Assembly: GCA_011390165.1 (NCBI GenBank)
Contig: JAABSV010000009.1
Coordinates: 1-64,000, forward strand
Direction of reading: 5' to 3'
Length of the DNA stretch: 64,000 nt
Source of the DNA: Desulfobulbaceae bacterium
GTDB taxonomy: Bacteria > Desulfobacterota > Desulfobulbia > Desulfobulbales > Desulfocapsaceae
Each line of letters opens with the position of its first letter. Within the stretch, counting starts at the first letter, position 1. The translations under genes and the position numbers were made by a program. Below, piece by piece: positions 37,099 through 47,169 of this stretch. The notes beneath the pieces are model-generated. The model ran no database searches. It was not told the DNA's origin and saw nothing but the letters and a program-made list of their open reading frames with translations.

Positions 37099-37740
37099 CT
37101 ATGGGGAATTTTTCTCCCCCCCGGTCGCCCCGAGCACCTCGGCAACCCGGGCCCGCAGGGCGGGAAGCAGTTCCTCTGCAAACCACGGGTTGCGTTTCAG
37201 CCAGAGATTGTTACGCGGACTGGGATGGGGCAGGGGAACCAGGGCCGGCCAGAACTGACGCCAGGCCCGGACTGTCTCGGTGAGCGAGGTGGCCCGGCCG
37301 GGAAGGTGGTAGGCCTGGGCGTACTGGCCGATGGCCAGGGTGAGTTGCAGACCATGGAGGTGGGCGAGGAGCGGTCCTCGCCAGCCTCTGGCGCACTCCG
37401 GGCGAGGTGGCAGATCGCCCGACCGGCCCGTTCCCGGATAGCAAAAGCCCATGGCCAGAATCGCCACCTGGCCGGGGTCGTAAAAGACCTCGCGGGATAT
37501 CCCCAGCCAGGTGCGCAGTCTGTCACCACTCGGGTCGTTAAAGGGGAGCCCGGTCTGATGCACCTTTCTCCCCGGGGCCTGGGCGGCGATGAGGATTCGC
37601 GCCCGCGCGCCAAGTTGCAGAACCGGTCGTGGCCCGAGCGGCAGGTGGTCGGCGCAGAGGGTGCAGCCCCGCACTTCGGCAAGCAAGCCGGCCAGCGGCA
37701 GATGGGGGGGCAGGGATGGACCCGCCCCCCTGTCTACCAT
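37099..37740 (-). CDS. Uracil-DNA glycosylase-family protein
   Basis: 213 residues. The N-terminal pair C-x2-C (GCTLCADHLPLGPRP, about 26-29) and ILIAAQAPGRKVHQTGLPFNDPSGDRLRTWLG form the active-site region of the UDG superfamily; the C-terminal HPSPRNNLWLKRNPWF is the DNA-intercalation loop motif of the family. Motif A reads GQAPG-like (AAQAPGRKVHQTG) without the classical catalytic Asp or Asn in the usual place, so the specific glycosylase class is unclear. Only two N-terminal cysteines are visible where family 4 and 5 enzymes have four. The start overlaps the stop of the upstream aldehyde:ferredoxin oxidoreductase by seven bases, which ties the two genes together in translation. Confidence 0.85.
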   Translation of the reverse strand: MVDRGAGPSLPPHLPLAGLLAEVRGCTLCADHLPLGPRPVLQLGARARILIAAQAPGRKVHQTGLPFNDPSGDRLRTWLGISREVFYDPGQVAILAMGFCYPGTGRSGDLPPRPECARGWRGPLLAHLHGLQLTLAIGQYAQAYHLPGRATSLTETVRAWRQFWPALVPLPHPSPRNNLWLKRNPWFAEELLPALRARVAEVLGATGGEKNSP

Positions 37741-39440
37741 TGTCTGGCGGCCAGGGATTCGGCGTCGGTGATGTCGATCTTTTCGCCGGTTTCCGGCTGT
37801 GCCTCCTCGTAGAAGGTCTCGCTGAAGCGGTGGTCGAGGGCGGTTATCCCGGCGTCGGCGTTGAACTGGTGCTCGATTCTCAGGGTCTCCTTGACGATGG
37901 TGTCGAACTCCTCACCGCTCATCCGGGTGCCGAAGCGGGCGGCCAGCAGTTCCAGCAGCGGGTTCATATCGTTCTGGACCGAGTAGCGGACAAAGTTGCA
38001 CATCCCCATGGCATCCATTCTCGAGCCGATTACCTGGAACTTCTTCGACAACTCGACCTTTCCCTCCTTGCTGGTGGGTGTCTCTTCGTCACGGAGGGTG
38101 AAGCCGAAGGTGTGGTCGGCCCCCATCGGAGAGGAAAGGTAGGTCATCGCCATCCCCTTGGTGCCGCGCGGTTCGTAGGCCGGAATGGCCTGGCCGAGGA
38201 CATGGGGGGCGTGGCGGACCCCAAGCACCTTGGCGGCAACCCGACAGCCGGAGCCGAGTATCCGCCCCAGCGGGGTGAGCTGCCGGACCTCCTCCATCAT
38301 CCGGATTGCCGCCTCGTCATCGCCAAAGCTGGCCAGACCGGCCTCCATTGCCACCCCGATCGCCGCGCCGACATCGAGGGTATCGACCCCGGCATCATTG
38401 GCGATCCGGTTCATTCGGGCTATGGTATCGAGGTCTGTGAGGCAGAGGTTGGAGCCCATCAGGGCCATGGTCTCATACTCAATGGGGGAACAGAGCAGGC
38501 TGCCATCCTTGTCGGGGTAGACGTTGGAGCACTGGATGGCGCAGGGGTGCATACAGGCATGCTGGGTGAGGCCGGCACCGCCCCGGGCCTTGATGGTGTC
38601 ATACATGGTCTGGGCGTTGATCTTCTCGGCCCCCGCCAGCACCCCATGGCGGAAGTTGCCGGTGGGGAGAACCTTCAGCGCCTGGCAGATATCGACCATC
38701 GCTGCGGTACCGTATTTGGTGAAGGTGGAGGAGACCGGGTTATCCTGGAGCATCTTGACTATCTTTCTGCTCCCGGCCTTGAAGGCCTCCTGGTCGAGGT
38801 AGGTCGGTTCCTCGCCACCATCGGCCAGCACCACCATGGCGATCACTCGTTTGGTGGCAAGCACCGCTCCCAGGCCACCCCGGCCGGCGTAGCGGGAACA
38901 GACGCCATGGGGGTCGGAGCAGGCGATACCGCTGGCCAGAAGCAGACTCTCGCCGGCCGGACCGATGGTGATGCAACCGGCCTTGCGGCCGAAGCGCTCG
39001 GTGAGCAGGGCCGATTTTTCGTACACCCCCAAGCCGGCCAGGAAGGTGCCGTCGACCATCTCCGTTTTCTCCTTGCCGATCACCACGATCTGCCAGGGGG
39101 AGTCGGCCGGGCGGGCCCCGGCCAGGGCGATTCCCCGCAGCCCCTGCTGGGCTATCCGGGTGGCGACAATGCCGCCAGCGTTGCTCTCCTTGATCCCCCC
39201 GGTCAGCGGGCTCTTCGCCCCGATACTGAGACGGTTGGCGCTGGAGACCGTGGTACCGCTGAGGGGGCCGGTACAGAAGTAAAGGCTGTTCCGGCTCCCC
39301 AGGGGGTCACAATCGGGGGGGACTTCCCGGCTGACCAGACGGGAGGTGAGGGTCCTGCCACCCAGCAGGTATTCCACGGCCTCCGAGGTCTCGATTTTCG
39401 TCTCACCGGTGGCAACATTGATGCGTAAAATCGAAAACAT
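37734..39440 (-). CDS. Aldehyde:ferredoxin oxidoreductase family protein (YdhV-like)
   Basis: 568 residues from the ATG at 39440, preceded by AAGGGAGAAGAGC. N-terminal cofactor-domain features include GPLSGTTVSSANRLSIGAKSPLTG and IGPAGESLLLASGIACSD, followed by YAGRGGLGAVLATKRV. The cluster ligands are CMHPCAIQC, a C-x3-C-x3-C arrangement as in E. coli YdhV, with the fourth cysteine probably in MGMCNF. It should hold a tungsten or molybdenum bis-pterin and one [4Fe-4S] cluster. No ferredoxin gene adjoins it, unlike the oxidoreductase at the left edge. The promoter and operator at 39614-39670 suggest tight control. Substrate unknown. Confidence 0.92.
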   Translation of the reverse strand: MFSILRINVATGETKIETSEAVEYLLGGRTLTSRLVSREVPPDCDPLGSRNSLYFCTGPLSGTTVSSANRLSIGAKSPLTGGIKESNAGGIVATRIAQQGLRGIALAGARPADSPWQIVVIGKEKTEMVDGTFLAGLGVYEKSALLTERFGRKAGCITIGPAGESLLLASGIACSDPHGVCSRYAGRGGLGAVLATKRVIAMVVLADGGEEPTYLDQEAFKAGSRKIVKMLQDNPVSSTFTKYGTAAMVDICQALKVLPTGNFRHGVLAGAEKINAQTMYDTIKARGGAGLTQHACMHPCAIQCSNVYPDKDGSLLCSPIEYETMALMGSNLCLTDLDTIARMNRIANDAGVDTLDVGAAIGVAMEAGLASFGDDEAAIRMMEEVRQLTPLGRILGSGCRVAAKVLGVRHAPHVLGQAIPAYEPRGTKGMAMTYLSSPMGADHTFGFTLRDEETPTSKEGKVELSKKFQVIGSRMDAMGMCNFVRYSVQNDMNPLLELLAARFGTRMSGEEFDTIVKETLRIEHQFNADAGITALDHRFSETFYEEAQPETGEKIDITDAESLAARQW

Positions 39441-39613
39441 GCTCTTCTCCCTTGGCTGATGTGCGATGAGTTGGTGGCGGGCCTTACGCCACTCCTGCAA
39501 GCGGTTGGCCCCGATTCTCCCGGCAACCAGCCTGCCGGAGTGCCTGGGTATTCGCCTGCGTCGTTGTGGCGTCCACTCGTGGGGCCAGGATCTGGGCGAG
39601 GGGGGGGCCGGTG

Positions 39614-39638
39614 ATTGTATTCACATATTGGATACAAT
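39614..39638. promoter_or_regulatory. Candidate repressor operator of the oxidoreductase gene
   Basis: ATTGTATTC (39614-39622) and GGATACAAT (39630-39638) form a 9-bp inverted repeat with one mismatch and a seven-base spacer. It covers the predicted start point and the downstream side of the -10, the classic repressor position. The TTGTAT/ATACAA arms recall GntR-family sites and the elements upstream of the TRAP genes. Confidence 0.6.
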
Positions 39639-39642
39639 CTGC

Positions 39643-39670
39643 AGTATAGCAGGTTCACCTCCCCTGTCAA
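39643..39670 (-). promoter_or_regulatory. Sigma-70-type promoter for the oxidoreductase-glycosylase operon
   Basis: On the minus strand TTGACA (39670-39665) is followed after 16 bp by TATACT (39648-39643). The -35 is a perfect match and the -10 matches five of six bases. Transcription should start near 39636 and run into the oxidoreductase gene. Confidence 0.75.
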
Positions 39671-39717
39671 CCGGGAATGGGTCGCCGGCTGCAGAGAAAG
39701 GCAGGCCGCTGCCAGCT

Positions 39718-39806
39718 GGGCGGCCGGTGAGAGAAAGCCGGCAGCGGCTTGGTCGGTGGCGGATTGTCGGCAACGTGGGCGGCCGGTGAGAGAAAATCGG
39801 CAGCGG
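39718..39806. repeat. 30-bp direct repeat upstream of the oxidoreductase promoter
   Basis: The segments 39718-39747 and 39777-39806 match at 28 of 30 bases; each begins GGGCGGCCGGTGAGAGAAA and ends CGGCAGCGG. The period is 59 bp. They lie between leuD and the promoter and could be activator sites or a simple duplication. Confidence 0.8.
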
Positions 39807-39850
39807 ATCGACCGATGCAGGGAGGCAGACGGCGGCGAGCGAAAACGGCG

Positions 39851-40447
39851 CTACTGCCGGCCGGCCATCCTGGCCTCGAAAGCTTCGATCTCCCCTTTCA
39901 GATTGAGAAGATAGTCGATATCGTCGTAGCCGTTAAGCAGACAGAGTTTTTTGTAGGGGTCGATGGCAAACTGCTCGCTCTCGCCGGTGGCATCGATGGC
40001 GATCCTCTCCCCCTTAAGATCGACGGTGATGGCGGTCCCGGGATCGGCGGCGATGGCGGCCAGCAGCTGCTGCAGAAAGGGGTCGCTGACCTTGACCGGC
40101 AGCAAGCCCACATTGAGGGCGTTGGCGGCGAAAATATCGGCGAAAAAGCTCGACACCACCACCCGGAAACCGAAGTCAGCCAGGGCCCAGGCGGCGTGCT
40201 CGCGGCTGGAACCGCAACCGAAATTACGCCCGGCAACGAGAATTTCCCCCCGATAGAGGGAATTGTTGAGGACAAAGTCGGGCTGCGGCCGGCCGTCAGC
40301 GCCATAGCGCCAGTCGCGAAAGAGGTTTTCACCAAAACCCTCGCGGGTGGTGGCTTTCAGAAAGCGGGCGGGAATGATCTGATCGGTGTCGATATCCTCA
40401 TTGGGCAGAGGGACGGCGGTCGAGGTGACGGTGGTAAACTTTTTCAT
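39851..40447 (-). CDS. leuD: 3-isopropylmalate dehydratase small subunit
   Basis: 198 residues. With LeuC it isomerises 2- and 3-isopropylmalate in leucine biosynthesis. The N-terminus [19 protein letters not shown], then [15 protein letters not shown] and [14 protein letters not shown] are typical of the aconitase swivel domain. Length matches LeuD (about 200). The gene lies 48 bp downstream of leuC on the same strand. A related hydro-lyase such as homoaconitase or citraconate-type cannot be excluded by sequence alone, but the [10 protein letters not shown] segment and length favour LeuD. Confidence 0.95.
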   Translation of the reverse strand: MKKFTTVTSTAVPLPNEDIDTDQIIPARFLKATTREGFGENLFRDWRYGADGRPQPDFVLNNSLYRGEILVAGRNFGCGSSREHAAWALADFGFRVVVSSFFADIFAANALNVGLLPVKVSDPFLQQLLAAIAADPGTAITVDLKGERIAIDATGESEQFAIDPYKKLCLLNGYDDIDYLLNLKGEIEAFEARMAGRQ

Positions 40448-40495
40448 GGTACCTCATCTGCCTCGCTGGCAGTGGTTGTTCCGGCCGGCGGCCGG

Positions 40496-41884
40496 TTAGA
40501 GCAGATTCCGCACATCGACCAGACGGCCGGTTACGGCAGCGGCAGCGGCGGTCAGCGGACTGGCCAAAATGGTGCGGGCCCCCGGACCCTGGCGCCCTTC
40601 AAAATTGCGATTGGAGGTGGAGACACAGTACTCACCGGAGGGGATCTTATCCTCGTTCATGCCGAGACAGGCGGAACAGCCGGGTTCACGAAACTCGAAG
40701 CCGGCGGCGGCAAAGATCTTGTCCAGCCCCTCTGCTCTGGCCTCGGCCTCCACCTGTTTGCTGCCCGGGACAACCAGTACCCGCACCGTCTCCGCCTTGT
40801 GCCGGCCACGGACGAACTCGGCCACCAGACGGAGATCCTCAATCCGCGAGTTGGTGCAGCTGCCGATGAAGACCCACTGGATGGCCTTGCCGAGCATCCT
40901 CTCACCCGGCTGCAGGCCCATATAGTGAAGAGATTTGTCGAAACTGGCCGGATTGTCGCCACCATCGGCAGGAATCTGGCCGCCCACCGCCATCGCCATG
41001 CCGGGATTGGTGCCATAGGTGAGCATTGGTTCAATATCCTCGGCCCGGAAGTGGAGTTCCCGATCGAAATGGGCATCATCATCGGAAAAGAGGTTTCGCC
41101 AGCCGGCTTCGGCTCGAACCCAGCCCTCTCCCGTCGGGGCGAAGGGGCGGTCCCGGAGGTAGGCGAAGGTCGTCTCGTCCGGGGCGATCAACCCTCCCCG
41201 GGCCCCCATTTCGATGCTCATGTTGCAGACCGTCATTCGCCCTTCCATGGAGAGGGCGCGGATCGCCGAACCGGCATATTCGACGAAGTAACCGGTGCCA
41301 CCGGCAGCGCTCAACCGGCTGATGATATGGAGGATGATATCCTTGGCCAGCACTCCCTTGCCGAGAAGGCCATCGACGGTAATCCGCATCCGTTTCGGCC
41401 GGCTGAGCAGGAGGCACTGGCTGGCCAGCACCTGCTCCACCTGGCTGGTGCCGATACCAAAGGCAATGCAGCCGAAGGCACCATGGGTGGAGGTGTGGCT
41501 GTCGCCGCAGACCATGGTCAGGCCGGGTTGGGTAATCCCCAACTCCGGGCCGATGACGTGGACGATCCCCTGCCTGGGGTGGCCGAGACCGTACAGGGTG
41601 ATCCCGAACCTGGCACAGTTTTCGCTCAGCTTGTCCACCTGAAATCGGGAGAGTGGCTCGGCGATCGGGAGATGCTGGTTGACGGTGGGGACATTGTGGT
41701 CGGCGGTGGCCAGGGTCTGCTTCGGCCGCAGGACCCCGATCCCCCGGGCCGTCAGGCCGGCGAAGGCCTGTGGACTGGTCACCTCGTGGATCAGATGGCG
41801 GTCGATGTAGAGGACCTCCATACCACCCTTGACACTGGTGACCACATGGGCATTCCAGATTTTATCGAACAGGGTTTTGGCCAT
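40496..41884 (-). CDS. leuC: 3-isopropylmalate dehydratase large subunit
   Basis: 462 residues, close to E. coli LeuC (466). The [4Fe-4S] ligands are in [14 protein letters not shown] and [15 protein letters not shown], the last two in C-x2-C form. Other marks are [42 protein letters not shown] and [12 protein letters not shown]. It carries the catalytic cluster and partners LeuD. LeuA and LeuB are not in the window, so the leucine genes are not in a single operon here. Confidence 0.96.
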   Translation of the reverse strand: MAKTLFDKIWNAHVVTSVKGGMEVLYIDRHLIHEVTSPQAFAGLTARGIGVLRPKQTLATADHNVPTVNQHLPIAEPLSRFQVDKLSENCARFGITLYGLGHPRQGIVHVIGPELGITQPGLTMVCGDSHTSTHGAFGCIAFGIGTSQVEQVLASQCLLLSRPKRMRITVDGLLGKGVLAKDIILHIISRLSAAGGTGYFVEYAGSAIRALSMEGRMTVCNMSIEMGARGGLIAPDETTFAYLRDRPFAPTGEGWVRAEAGWRNLFSDDDAHFDRELHFRAEDIEPMLTYGTNPGMAMAVGGQIPADGGDNPASFDKSLHYMGLQPGERMLGKAIQWVFIGSCTNSRIEDLRLVAEFVRGRHKAETVRVLVVPGSKQVEAEARAEGLDKIFAAAGFEFREPGCSACLGMNEDKIPSGEYCVSTSNRNFEGRQGPGARTILASPLTAAAAAVTGRLVDVRNLL

Positions 41885-42085
41885 TTTTCCCCTCTGTAGT
41901 GTTTTCTGACTGTTCAGGAGCTTTCCTGTCTGACACCATCCCGGTAGCGGTCTACCGGTGGGTGGTGCCGGCTCATTTTTTGTCCACTCGGCAACTGCTC
42001 TCTCCTCTCTCCGGCCGGCCTCCCCTGCCGCCGACTAGCCAGGCGCATCCGGCCGCACCCAGTCACACCCGAGCCGATGGGGTAT

Positions 42086-43000
42086 CTAGGCGATGGGGGG
42101 AGGCGGTGGCGGAACATCGCCACGTTCCAGGGCCTGTCGGGCAGCTTTCACCGGTATTCCCGCCTCGCAGGGTACCCCAACCTGGCAGAGGCCGCAACCG
42201 TAGCCGGAAAAGTTGTAGCTTTCCCGGACATACTCCCGGGAGCGGGCAAGGTGCAACCGGCATTTTTCCTTGTCGTGGCCGGCGGGACTGATGGCAGCCA
42301 CTGGACAGCGGCCAATGCATTTGCCGCAGGTGCCGTTGCTGTAGAAGAGGCAGTAGTCGTGGTGGCCGGTATAGCTTCGCGGGGTTGGCGGGAGGGCAAT
42401 TTTCGCCACCACCGAGCCGAGCCGCATCGCCTTACCCCGCGCGGTGATCAGCCCGTCACAAAGGCCAAAGGTGCCGAGGCCGGCGGCGTAGGCGGCATGC
42501 CGTTCCGACCAGGAAGAGGCATAGGAGAATCGCTGCGAGTTGACGATGGTCCAGTTGGCGGCGAGCATCGGAGCAATGGCCGGATGGCCGGCGGCGCTGA
42601 GACTGGCCGCCACATGCCGGCGCAGGGCGGCATTGCACTCCTCGCCGTACACCCGAATCCGGGCCCATTCCTCGGCCGGAAACTCCCTCGCCCGGCGATT
42701 GGCCTGCCGGACCAGCCGGCGTTGCGGCAGGACCCAGGAGATCACGGTGAGTTCGGCGGCGCTCACCGGTTCCCCCCGGTAATGTTGATTGAAAACCTCC
42801 CAGGGGGTCCAGTGGAAGGCCCCCACATATTCCTTATATTGCTGCCAGAGGGGGTCGGTCCCGGCGGCAAAGCCGACTAAGACCGAATCCCAGGCCACCT
42901 CGCCGGAACCATCTCCGAGGTTGTTGCCGGGCGAGGTGGCGAGAAACTCCTCAATCAGGCCGGTAACCGCTTCCCTGCTCACCATCTCATCTGCTGCCAT
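42086..43000 (-). CDS. QueG-like 4Fe-4S double-cluster protein
   Basis: 304 residues. The C-terminal region has two cluster motifs: CLFYSNGTCGKCIGRCP and a second set of cysteines in EKCRL, YGCGLCQVGVPCEAGIP. The middle contains ASSWSERHAAYAAGLGTFGLCDGLITARGKAMRLGSVV, the pattern found before the ferredoxin domain in QueG and related corrinoid iron-sulfur proteins. QueG itself is about 380 residues with an N-terminal cobalamin domain; the N-terminal 130 residues here are divergent. It may be a reductase of another substrate. The tail ends in six prolines. It follows the chemoreceptor gene by 37 bp. Confidence 0.75.
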   Translation of the reverse strand: MAADEMVSREAVTGLIEEFLATSPGNNLGDGSGEVAWDSVLVGFAAGTDPLWQQYKEYVGAFHWTPWEVFNQHYRGEPVSAAELTVISWVLPQRRLVRQANRRAREFPAEEWARIRVYGEECNAALRRHVAASLSAAGHPAIAPMLAANWTIVNSQRFSYASSWSERHAAYAAGLGTFGLCDGLITARGKAMRLGSVVAKIALPPTPRSYTGHHDYCLFYSNGTCGKCIGRCPVAAISPAGHDKEKCRLHLARSREYVRESYNFSGYGCGLCQVGVPCEAGIPVKAARQALERGDVPPPPPPIA

Positions 43001-43037
43001 CTCTTACCGTTCCCCCGAAAGTTCTTTATAGAACCGG

Positions 43038-45026
43038 TCACACCTTGAAGCGACGAACCAGGCCATCCAACTGCTCGGCCAGCTTGGAGAGTTCGGTAGC
43101 GCTCTCCTTGACGTTGTGGCTCCCTTGAGTGACTTCTTCCGAGGTCTTGCTGATCTCGCCGATATCGCGGGTGACATCGCCGATCGCCACTGAGGTCTGG
43201 GCGACGTTCTCGTTCACCTCGGTAATCCCCGCCGAGGCCTGGGCGATGTTCTCGGAGATCTCCGAGGTCGCCGCCGACTGCTGCTCCACCGCCGTGGCGA
43301 TGGTGGTGATGATCTCGTTGATCTGGTTGATCACCTCGGTGATGGTCTTGATATCAACGATGGTGCCGTTGGTGGTGTGCTGCATCTCCTCGATCTGGTT
43401 CTTGATATCAACGGTGGCGGCGGCGGTCTGCTTGGCCAGCTCCTTGATCTCGTTGGCGACGACGGCAAAGCCCTTGCCCGCCTCGCCGGCCCGGGCCGCC
43501 TCGATGGTGGCGTTCAGGGCCAGGAGGTTGGTCTGCTCGGAGATCTCGGTGATCGCCTCGGTCACCTTGCCGATCTTGTTGGCCGCCTCACCCAGTTCGT
43601 TCATCTTGTCGGAGGTCTTCTGCGACTGGTCGACCGCCCTCTCCGAGATATCCTTGGCCTTGGCGGCGTTCTCGGCGATCTCGCGGACGGTGGAGGACAT
43701 CTCCTCGGTGGCGGTGGCCACCATGCCGACATTACTGGCCGACTGCTCCATGGCCGCCGAGACCGAACTCATGTTGGTGCTCATCTCCTCGGCCGCTGCG
43801 GCCACCCCGGTGGAGCGGGTGGAGGCGTTCTCGGCGTTGCTGGAGAGCTGGGCGGAGACCGCCGACAGTTCGGTGGAGGAGGAGGAGAGGGTGTTCACCC
43901 CGGTGACCACCTGCTTGATCATCGCCCCCAGTTCGCCCACCGTCTTGCCCAGGGCACGGGTCATCTTGCCGATCTCATCCTCCGAGTCGTTCTCGAGCTT
44001 CGAGGTGAAGTCGCCGCTGGCCAGGACATCGACAAACTTGACGATTTTCTGCACCGGGCCGGTGATCGAGCGGGTGATGATGAAGGCGGCGACAATACCG
44101 ATCAGCAGGGCGATCAGGGCGACAATCATCACCACCCGGACCGAGTTCTCGGAGAGGGCCTGGACCACCGGTCCAAGGGCATCCTGCTGCTTGGCGTAGC
44201 TCAGCTTCAAGGTCTCGATATCCTCGGCCATGGCCGGACCAAGGACGTCAAGCTGGTTTTTGATCAGGTCGTTGCGGGTGTAGATATCGCTGACGATCTT
44301 GGTGACCCCATCCAGGTACTGACGGGATTCCTTCATCACCTCACCGATCAGGGCCAGACGCTGCGGATTGCGCATGGTTCGTTCCAGTTCCGCCGCCATC
44401 TCGGCCATAGCGGCAAACTCGCTCAGTACCCGCTCCTCGTCCGCCTTAAGGTTGGTACCGAGAAAGGTCTGCATGTAGAGGCGGCCGATGAGGAGGTGGC
44501 GCAGGGTAAGGCCGGCCCGGAAGGCGGTATCGGCGTCACCGTCATCCTTGGCCGACTCCATGATCTTGGTGAGCTTTTCTTCCTGCGCACGGCCAACCGG
44601 CCGCAGCACCTCGCTGAAGATCCGGTTGCGCTCCCGCACCAGCTTCACCACCTCGGCAAAGGTCTTGTCGTAGCTCTGCAGGTCGTTGCTCTGCTTGGTG
44701 ACCAAGGCGAGCCGCTCCGGGTTTTTGATCTGTTCGCGGGCTTGGGCGAGAAACTCCTCCGCCTTCACGTGGTACGCCTCGTACTGTTCCACATCCTTGT
44801 CGCTGGAGGTCTGGATGAAGTCCTTGACGTTCATCCGCACCATCAGGATCTGGGCCTGGATCCGTCCGCCCAGGTTGGTGTTTCGGGCCAGACGACGGTA
44901 GTCGCTGAAACCATCGGCGACACCGCTGAGGCCCCACCAGCCGGCAGTGGCGACGATGACCAGAAGGAGAAGTACCGTCCCAAAACCACATCCGATTTTC
45001 ACAGCCAGGCTCATTTTCTTAAACAT
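43038..45026 (-). CDS. Methyl-accepting chemotaxis protein
   Basis: 662 residues from the ATG at 45026, preceded by AAGGAGTCTTCGTT. A first membrane helix (about 10-32) is followed by a helical periplasmic sensor domain of about 280 residues, a second helix ([19 protein letters not shown]), a HAMP domain beginning [15 protein letters not shown], and the signalling domain. The hairpin tip reads [37 protein letters not shown]-type sequence, nearly invariant. There is no CheR-binding pentapeptide at the end (LVRRFKV). The ligand is unknown. It follows the CheA-like gene by 47 bp, so signalling to that protein is likely. Confidence 0.95.
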   Translation of the reverse strand: MFKKMSLAVKIGCGFGTVLLLLVIVATAGWWGLSGVADGFSDYRRLARNTNLGGRIQAQILMVRMNVKDFIQTSSDKDVEQYEAYHVKAEEFLAQAREQIKNPERLALVTKQSNDLQSYDKTFAEVVKLVRERNRIFSEVLRPVGRAQEEKLTKIMESAKDDGDADTAFRAGLTLRHLLIGRLYMQTFLGTNLKADEERVLSEFAAMAEMAAELERTMRNPQRLALIGEVMKESRQYLDGVTKIVSDIYTRNDLIKNQLDVLGPAMAEDIETLKLSYAKQQDALGPVVQALSENSVRVVMIVALIALLIGIVAAFIITRSITGPVQKIVKFVDVLASGDFTSKLENDSEDEIGKMTRALGKTVGELGAMIKQVVTGVNTLSSSSTELSAVSAQLSSNAENASTRSTGVAAAAEEMSTNMSSVSAAMEQSASNVGMVATATEEMSSTVREIAENAAKAKDISERAVDQSQKTSDKMNELGEAANKIGKVTEAITEISEQTNLLALNATIEAARAGEAGKGFAVVANEIKELAKQTAAATVDIKNQIEEMQHTTNGTIVDIKTITEVINQINEIITTIATAVEQQSAATSEISENIAQASAGITEVNENVAQTSVAIGDVTRDIGEISKTSEEVTQGSHNVKESATELSKLAEQLDGLVRRFKV

Positions 45027-45073
45027 AACGAAGACTCCTTGTGATAAGGGGAAAGAGGTTTGGGAGATGTACC

Positions 45074-46990
45074 TCAGATGCCAAATTCCTGCCATTCCGG
45101 AAAGAGAGCGGTGACGATGCCGCTCATATCCACCATCAAGGTTGTGACATTGTTAATGATTGCCGAACCGGAGATGCCGGGTTGCGTCAGAGTCGAGCTG
45201 TCAACGGCCAGGGAGAGTTCCAGGGCATCCACCGGCCCGGTGGCCAGGAGGCCGACCATCCGCCGGCCAAAAAGGAAGACGATCACCAGCAGGTCATCGT
45301 GGTCGGCGATGGGGAGCACCCCGGCGACGTCATCAATGCAGACCAGGGAGAGACTGCCGCCCCGGTACTGGATCACCCGTTTGCCGCCAAGATCCTCAAT
45401 CTGGCTGCGCCTGACCTTCTCGATCCGTTCAACCTGGCCGAGGGGAACGGCAAACTGCTCCGTTGTCGCCGAACGGAAGATAAGAAGAGACTGGCGGCTG
45501 CCGGCACTCTCTTCCCCCTGCTCGGCGGCAAGGATCGATTCCACCGCCTGCCGGGTACTGCTGTCGACATTGAGGCCGGCGATTTTGCCGAGATTACTGA
45601 CGTCAAGAATCAGGGCAACCTTGCCGTCGCCCATGATGGTGGCACCGGCATAGCCCTTGCAATCCTGAAAGTGGCGGCCCAGAGGTTTGATGACGATCTC
45701 TTCCGAGTCGAGCAGTTTGTCGACGATGAGGCCATACTTTACTTCACCGGTGGTAACAACGACGATATTGAGGGCATTGGTGATCGCCGAACGGCGGTCT
45801 ATCACCGACCGGCGTGGCCGCTGCTCCTCCTCCCGAAGATCACCCCGCTCCCTGACCGTCTCCCCCGGCAGGGGGTGGACCTTGCCCCGGCGGTCGGCAA
45901 TCCGCTGGCGGCGGTCCGGCTTTCTGGTGCCGGCGGTGGAGTCCAGATAGGTCCTTTCGATCCCGAGCACGTCGGCCAGGCGGATAAGAGGAAGCAGATT
46001 CCCCCGTAACCGAACCACTTCGGCGTCACCGACCTGTTCGATCCGCTCCTTCACCTGATCGGCGGGAATCCGCAGCAGTTCATCGAGGCTGATCTGGGGA
46101 ATGGCGTAGCGTTCCTCGCCGGTTTCGATGATCTGGCAGGGAATAATCGCCAGGGTGAGGGGCAGGGTGAGGGAGACGGCGGTACCGGTACCCGGCTCTG
46201 AAACGATTTCGACGTTTCCGCCCAGTTTGTCGAGGCCTTGTTTGACCAGATCCATCCCCATCCCCTGCCCGGAACGGTCGCCAGACGAGCCGGACAGGCT
46301 GAGGCCGGCGAGGAAAACCAGATCGACCTGTTCCTTCGTCGACATAACGGCCTGCTGGTCGGCGGCCAAGAGACCACTCTCCACCGCCCTGGCGGCCAGG
46401 CGACCGCCATCGATCCCCTGGCCGTCATCACTGATGATGATCTTCACCTGGCCGGCCTCATGGGCGGCACTGAGCCTAACCTGGCCGGCCTCCGGTTTTC
46501 CTGCCCCCGCCCGGACAGCCGGTTCTTCAATGCCGTGGAAGACAGCATTGCGCAGCAGTTGGGCAAGGGGCTCCTGGATTGCCTCGAGGATGGTCTTGTC
46601 CAGTTCCACATCCTGCCCGTTCAAGGTCAATTCCACCTGCTTGCCGAAGCTGCCGGCCAGATCCCTGATAAACTCGGGAAAACGGTTGCAGATACTGCCG
46701 ATGGGCTGCATCCTGGTCTGCATGATCGCCTCCTGCAGTTCAGAGGTGATCAGATCAATGCGCTGGCCCACCGCCTCGGCGTTGTCGTAATTGCCGGAGC
46801 CGATGGTTTGGAGGAGTTGGTTCCGGCTCAACACCAGTTCGCCGGCCAGGTTCATCAATGAATCCAGCAGACTCAGCTGGACCCGGATAGAGGAGGCATC
46901 CCCCGCGGAGGGCGATGTTGCCGGCATGCCGGCGGCAGTGGGTCCACCCTGGGTCTCACCAGGCTCTGACAACTGGGTTGTTTGCTCCAT
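45074..46990 (-). CDS. CheA-like histidine kinase without an HPt domain, with two CheW domains
   Basis: 638 residues from the ATG at 46990, preceded by GAGAGGCACT. After about 32 residues of linker it enters directly at the CheA dimerisation domain ([20 protein letters not shown], about 38-57) and the ATPase domain ([11 protein letters not shown] 145-155; DDGQGID 188-194; [10 protein letters not shown]). A CheW-like domain follows, interrupted by an Arg-rich insertion of some 50 residues (about [15 protein letters not shown] to RRSVIDRRS), then a second complete CheW domain from [17 protein letters not shown]. No N-terminal HPt domain with the phosphorylatable histidine is visible, and the usual D of the N-box is F. 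Split CheA systems with P1-less kinases exist (Rhodobacter CheA4). It lies between the chemoreceptor and a hybrid kinase. Confidence 0.85.
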   Translation of the reverse strand: MEQTTQLSEPGETQGGPTAAGMPATSPSAGDASSIRVQLSLLDSLMNLAGELVLSRNQLLQTIGSGNYDNAEAVGQRIDLITSELQEAIMQTRMQPIGSICNRFPEFIRDLAGSFGKQVELTLNGQDVELDKTILEAIQEPLAQLLRNAVFHGIEEPAVRAGAGKPEAGQVRLSAAHEAGQVKIIISDDGQGIDGGRLAARAVESGLLAADQQAVMSTKEQVDLVFLAGLSLSGSSGDRSGQGMGMDLVKQGLDKLGGNVEIVSEPGTGTAVSLTLPLTLAIIPCQIIETGEERYAIPQISLDELLRIPADQVKERIEQVGDAEVVRLRGNLLPLIRLADVLGIERTYLDSTAGTRKPDRRQRIADRRGKVHPLPGETVRERGDLREEEQRPRRSVIDRRSAITNALNIVVVTTGEVKYGLIVDKLLDSEEIVIKPLGRHFQDCKGYAGATIMGDGKVALILDVSNLGKIAGLNVDSSTRQAVESILAAEQGEESAGSRQSLLIFRSATTEQFAVPLGQVERIEKVRRSQIEDLGGKRVIQYRGGSLSLVCIDDVAGVLPIADHDDLLVIVFLFGRRMVGLLATGPVDALELSLAVDSSTLTQPGISGSAIINNVTTLMVDMSGIVTALFPEWQEFGI

Positions 46991-47169
46991 AGTGCCTCTC
47001 TTCGGCTGTGCCCCTGCGGGCCGTTTGCACACTGTCGCCACCCTTGCCCTGGCAAAGGTGGGAAAACCTCTGACATTGTATCACAGGCATCGGCCTGTAC
47101 AAGGCTTGCGGCAAAAAATCTCCCTTTCCCTGCCCCTGCCGGGCACGAACCGCTCTGGGGAGTCGGCAA

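Larger units (their letters stand above)
39441..39850. other. Leader and promoter region of the second oxidoreductase
   Basis: 410 bases between leuD and the oxidoreductase. It holds a leftward promoter, an overlapping inverted repeat and a 30-bp direct repeat. The predicted transcript start near 39636 leaves an untranslated leader of about 195 nt with no obvious riboswitch fold. Confidence 0.6.

Noticed and set aside
37629-39428. 599-codon open frame on the + strand opposite the second aldehyde:ferredoxin oxidoreductase
   Set aside because: It is antisense to a recognisable enzyme; the translation is His/Gly/Asp-rich without domains, an effect of high GC at third codon positions.
39749-41899. 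716-codon open frame opposite leuD and leuC
   Set aside because: Both genes on the minus strand are unambiguous; this frame has no family features.
43377-45044. 555-codon open frame opposite the chemoreceptor gene
   Set aside because: Repetitive Leu/Gly/His composition mirrors the conserved coiled-coil signalling domain on the other strand.
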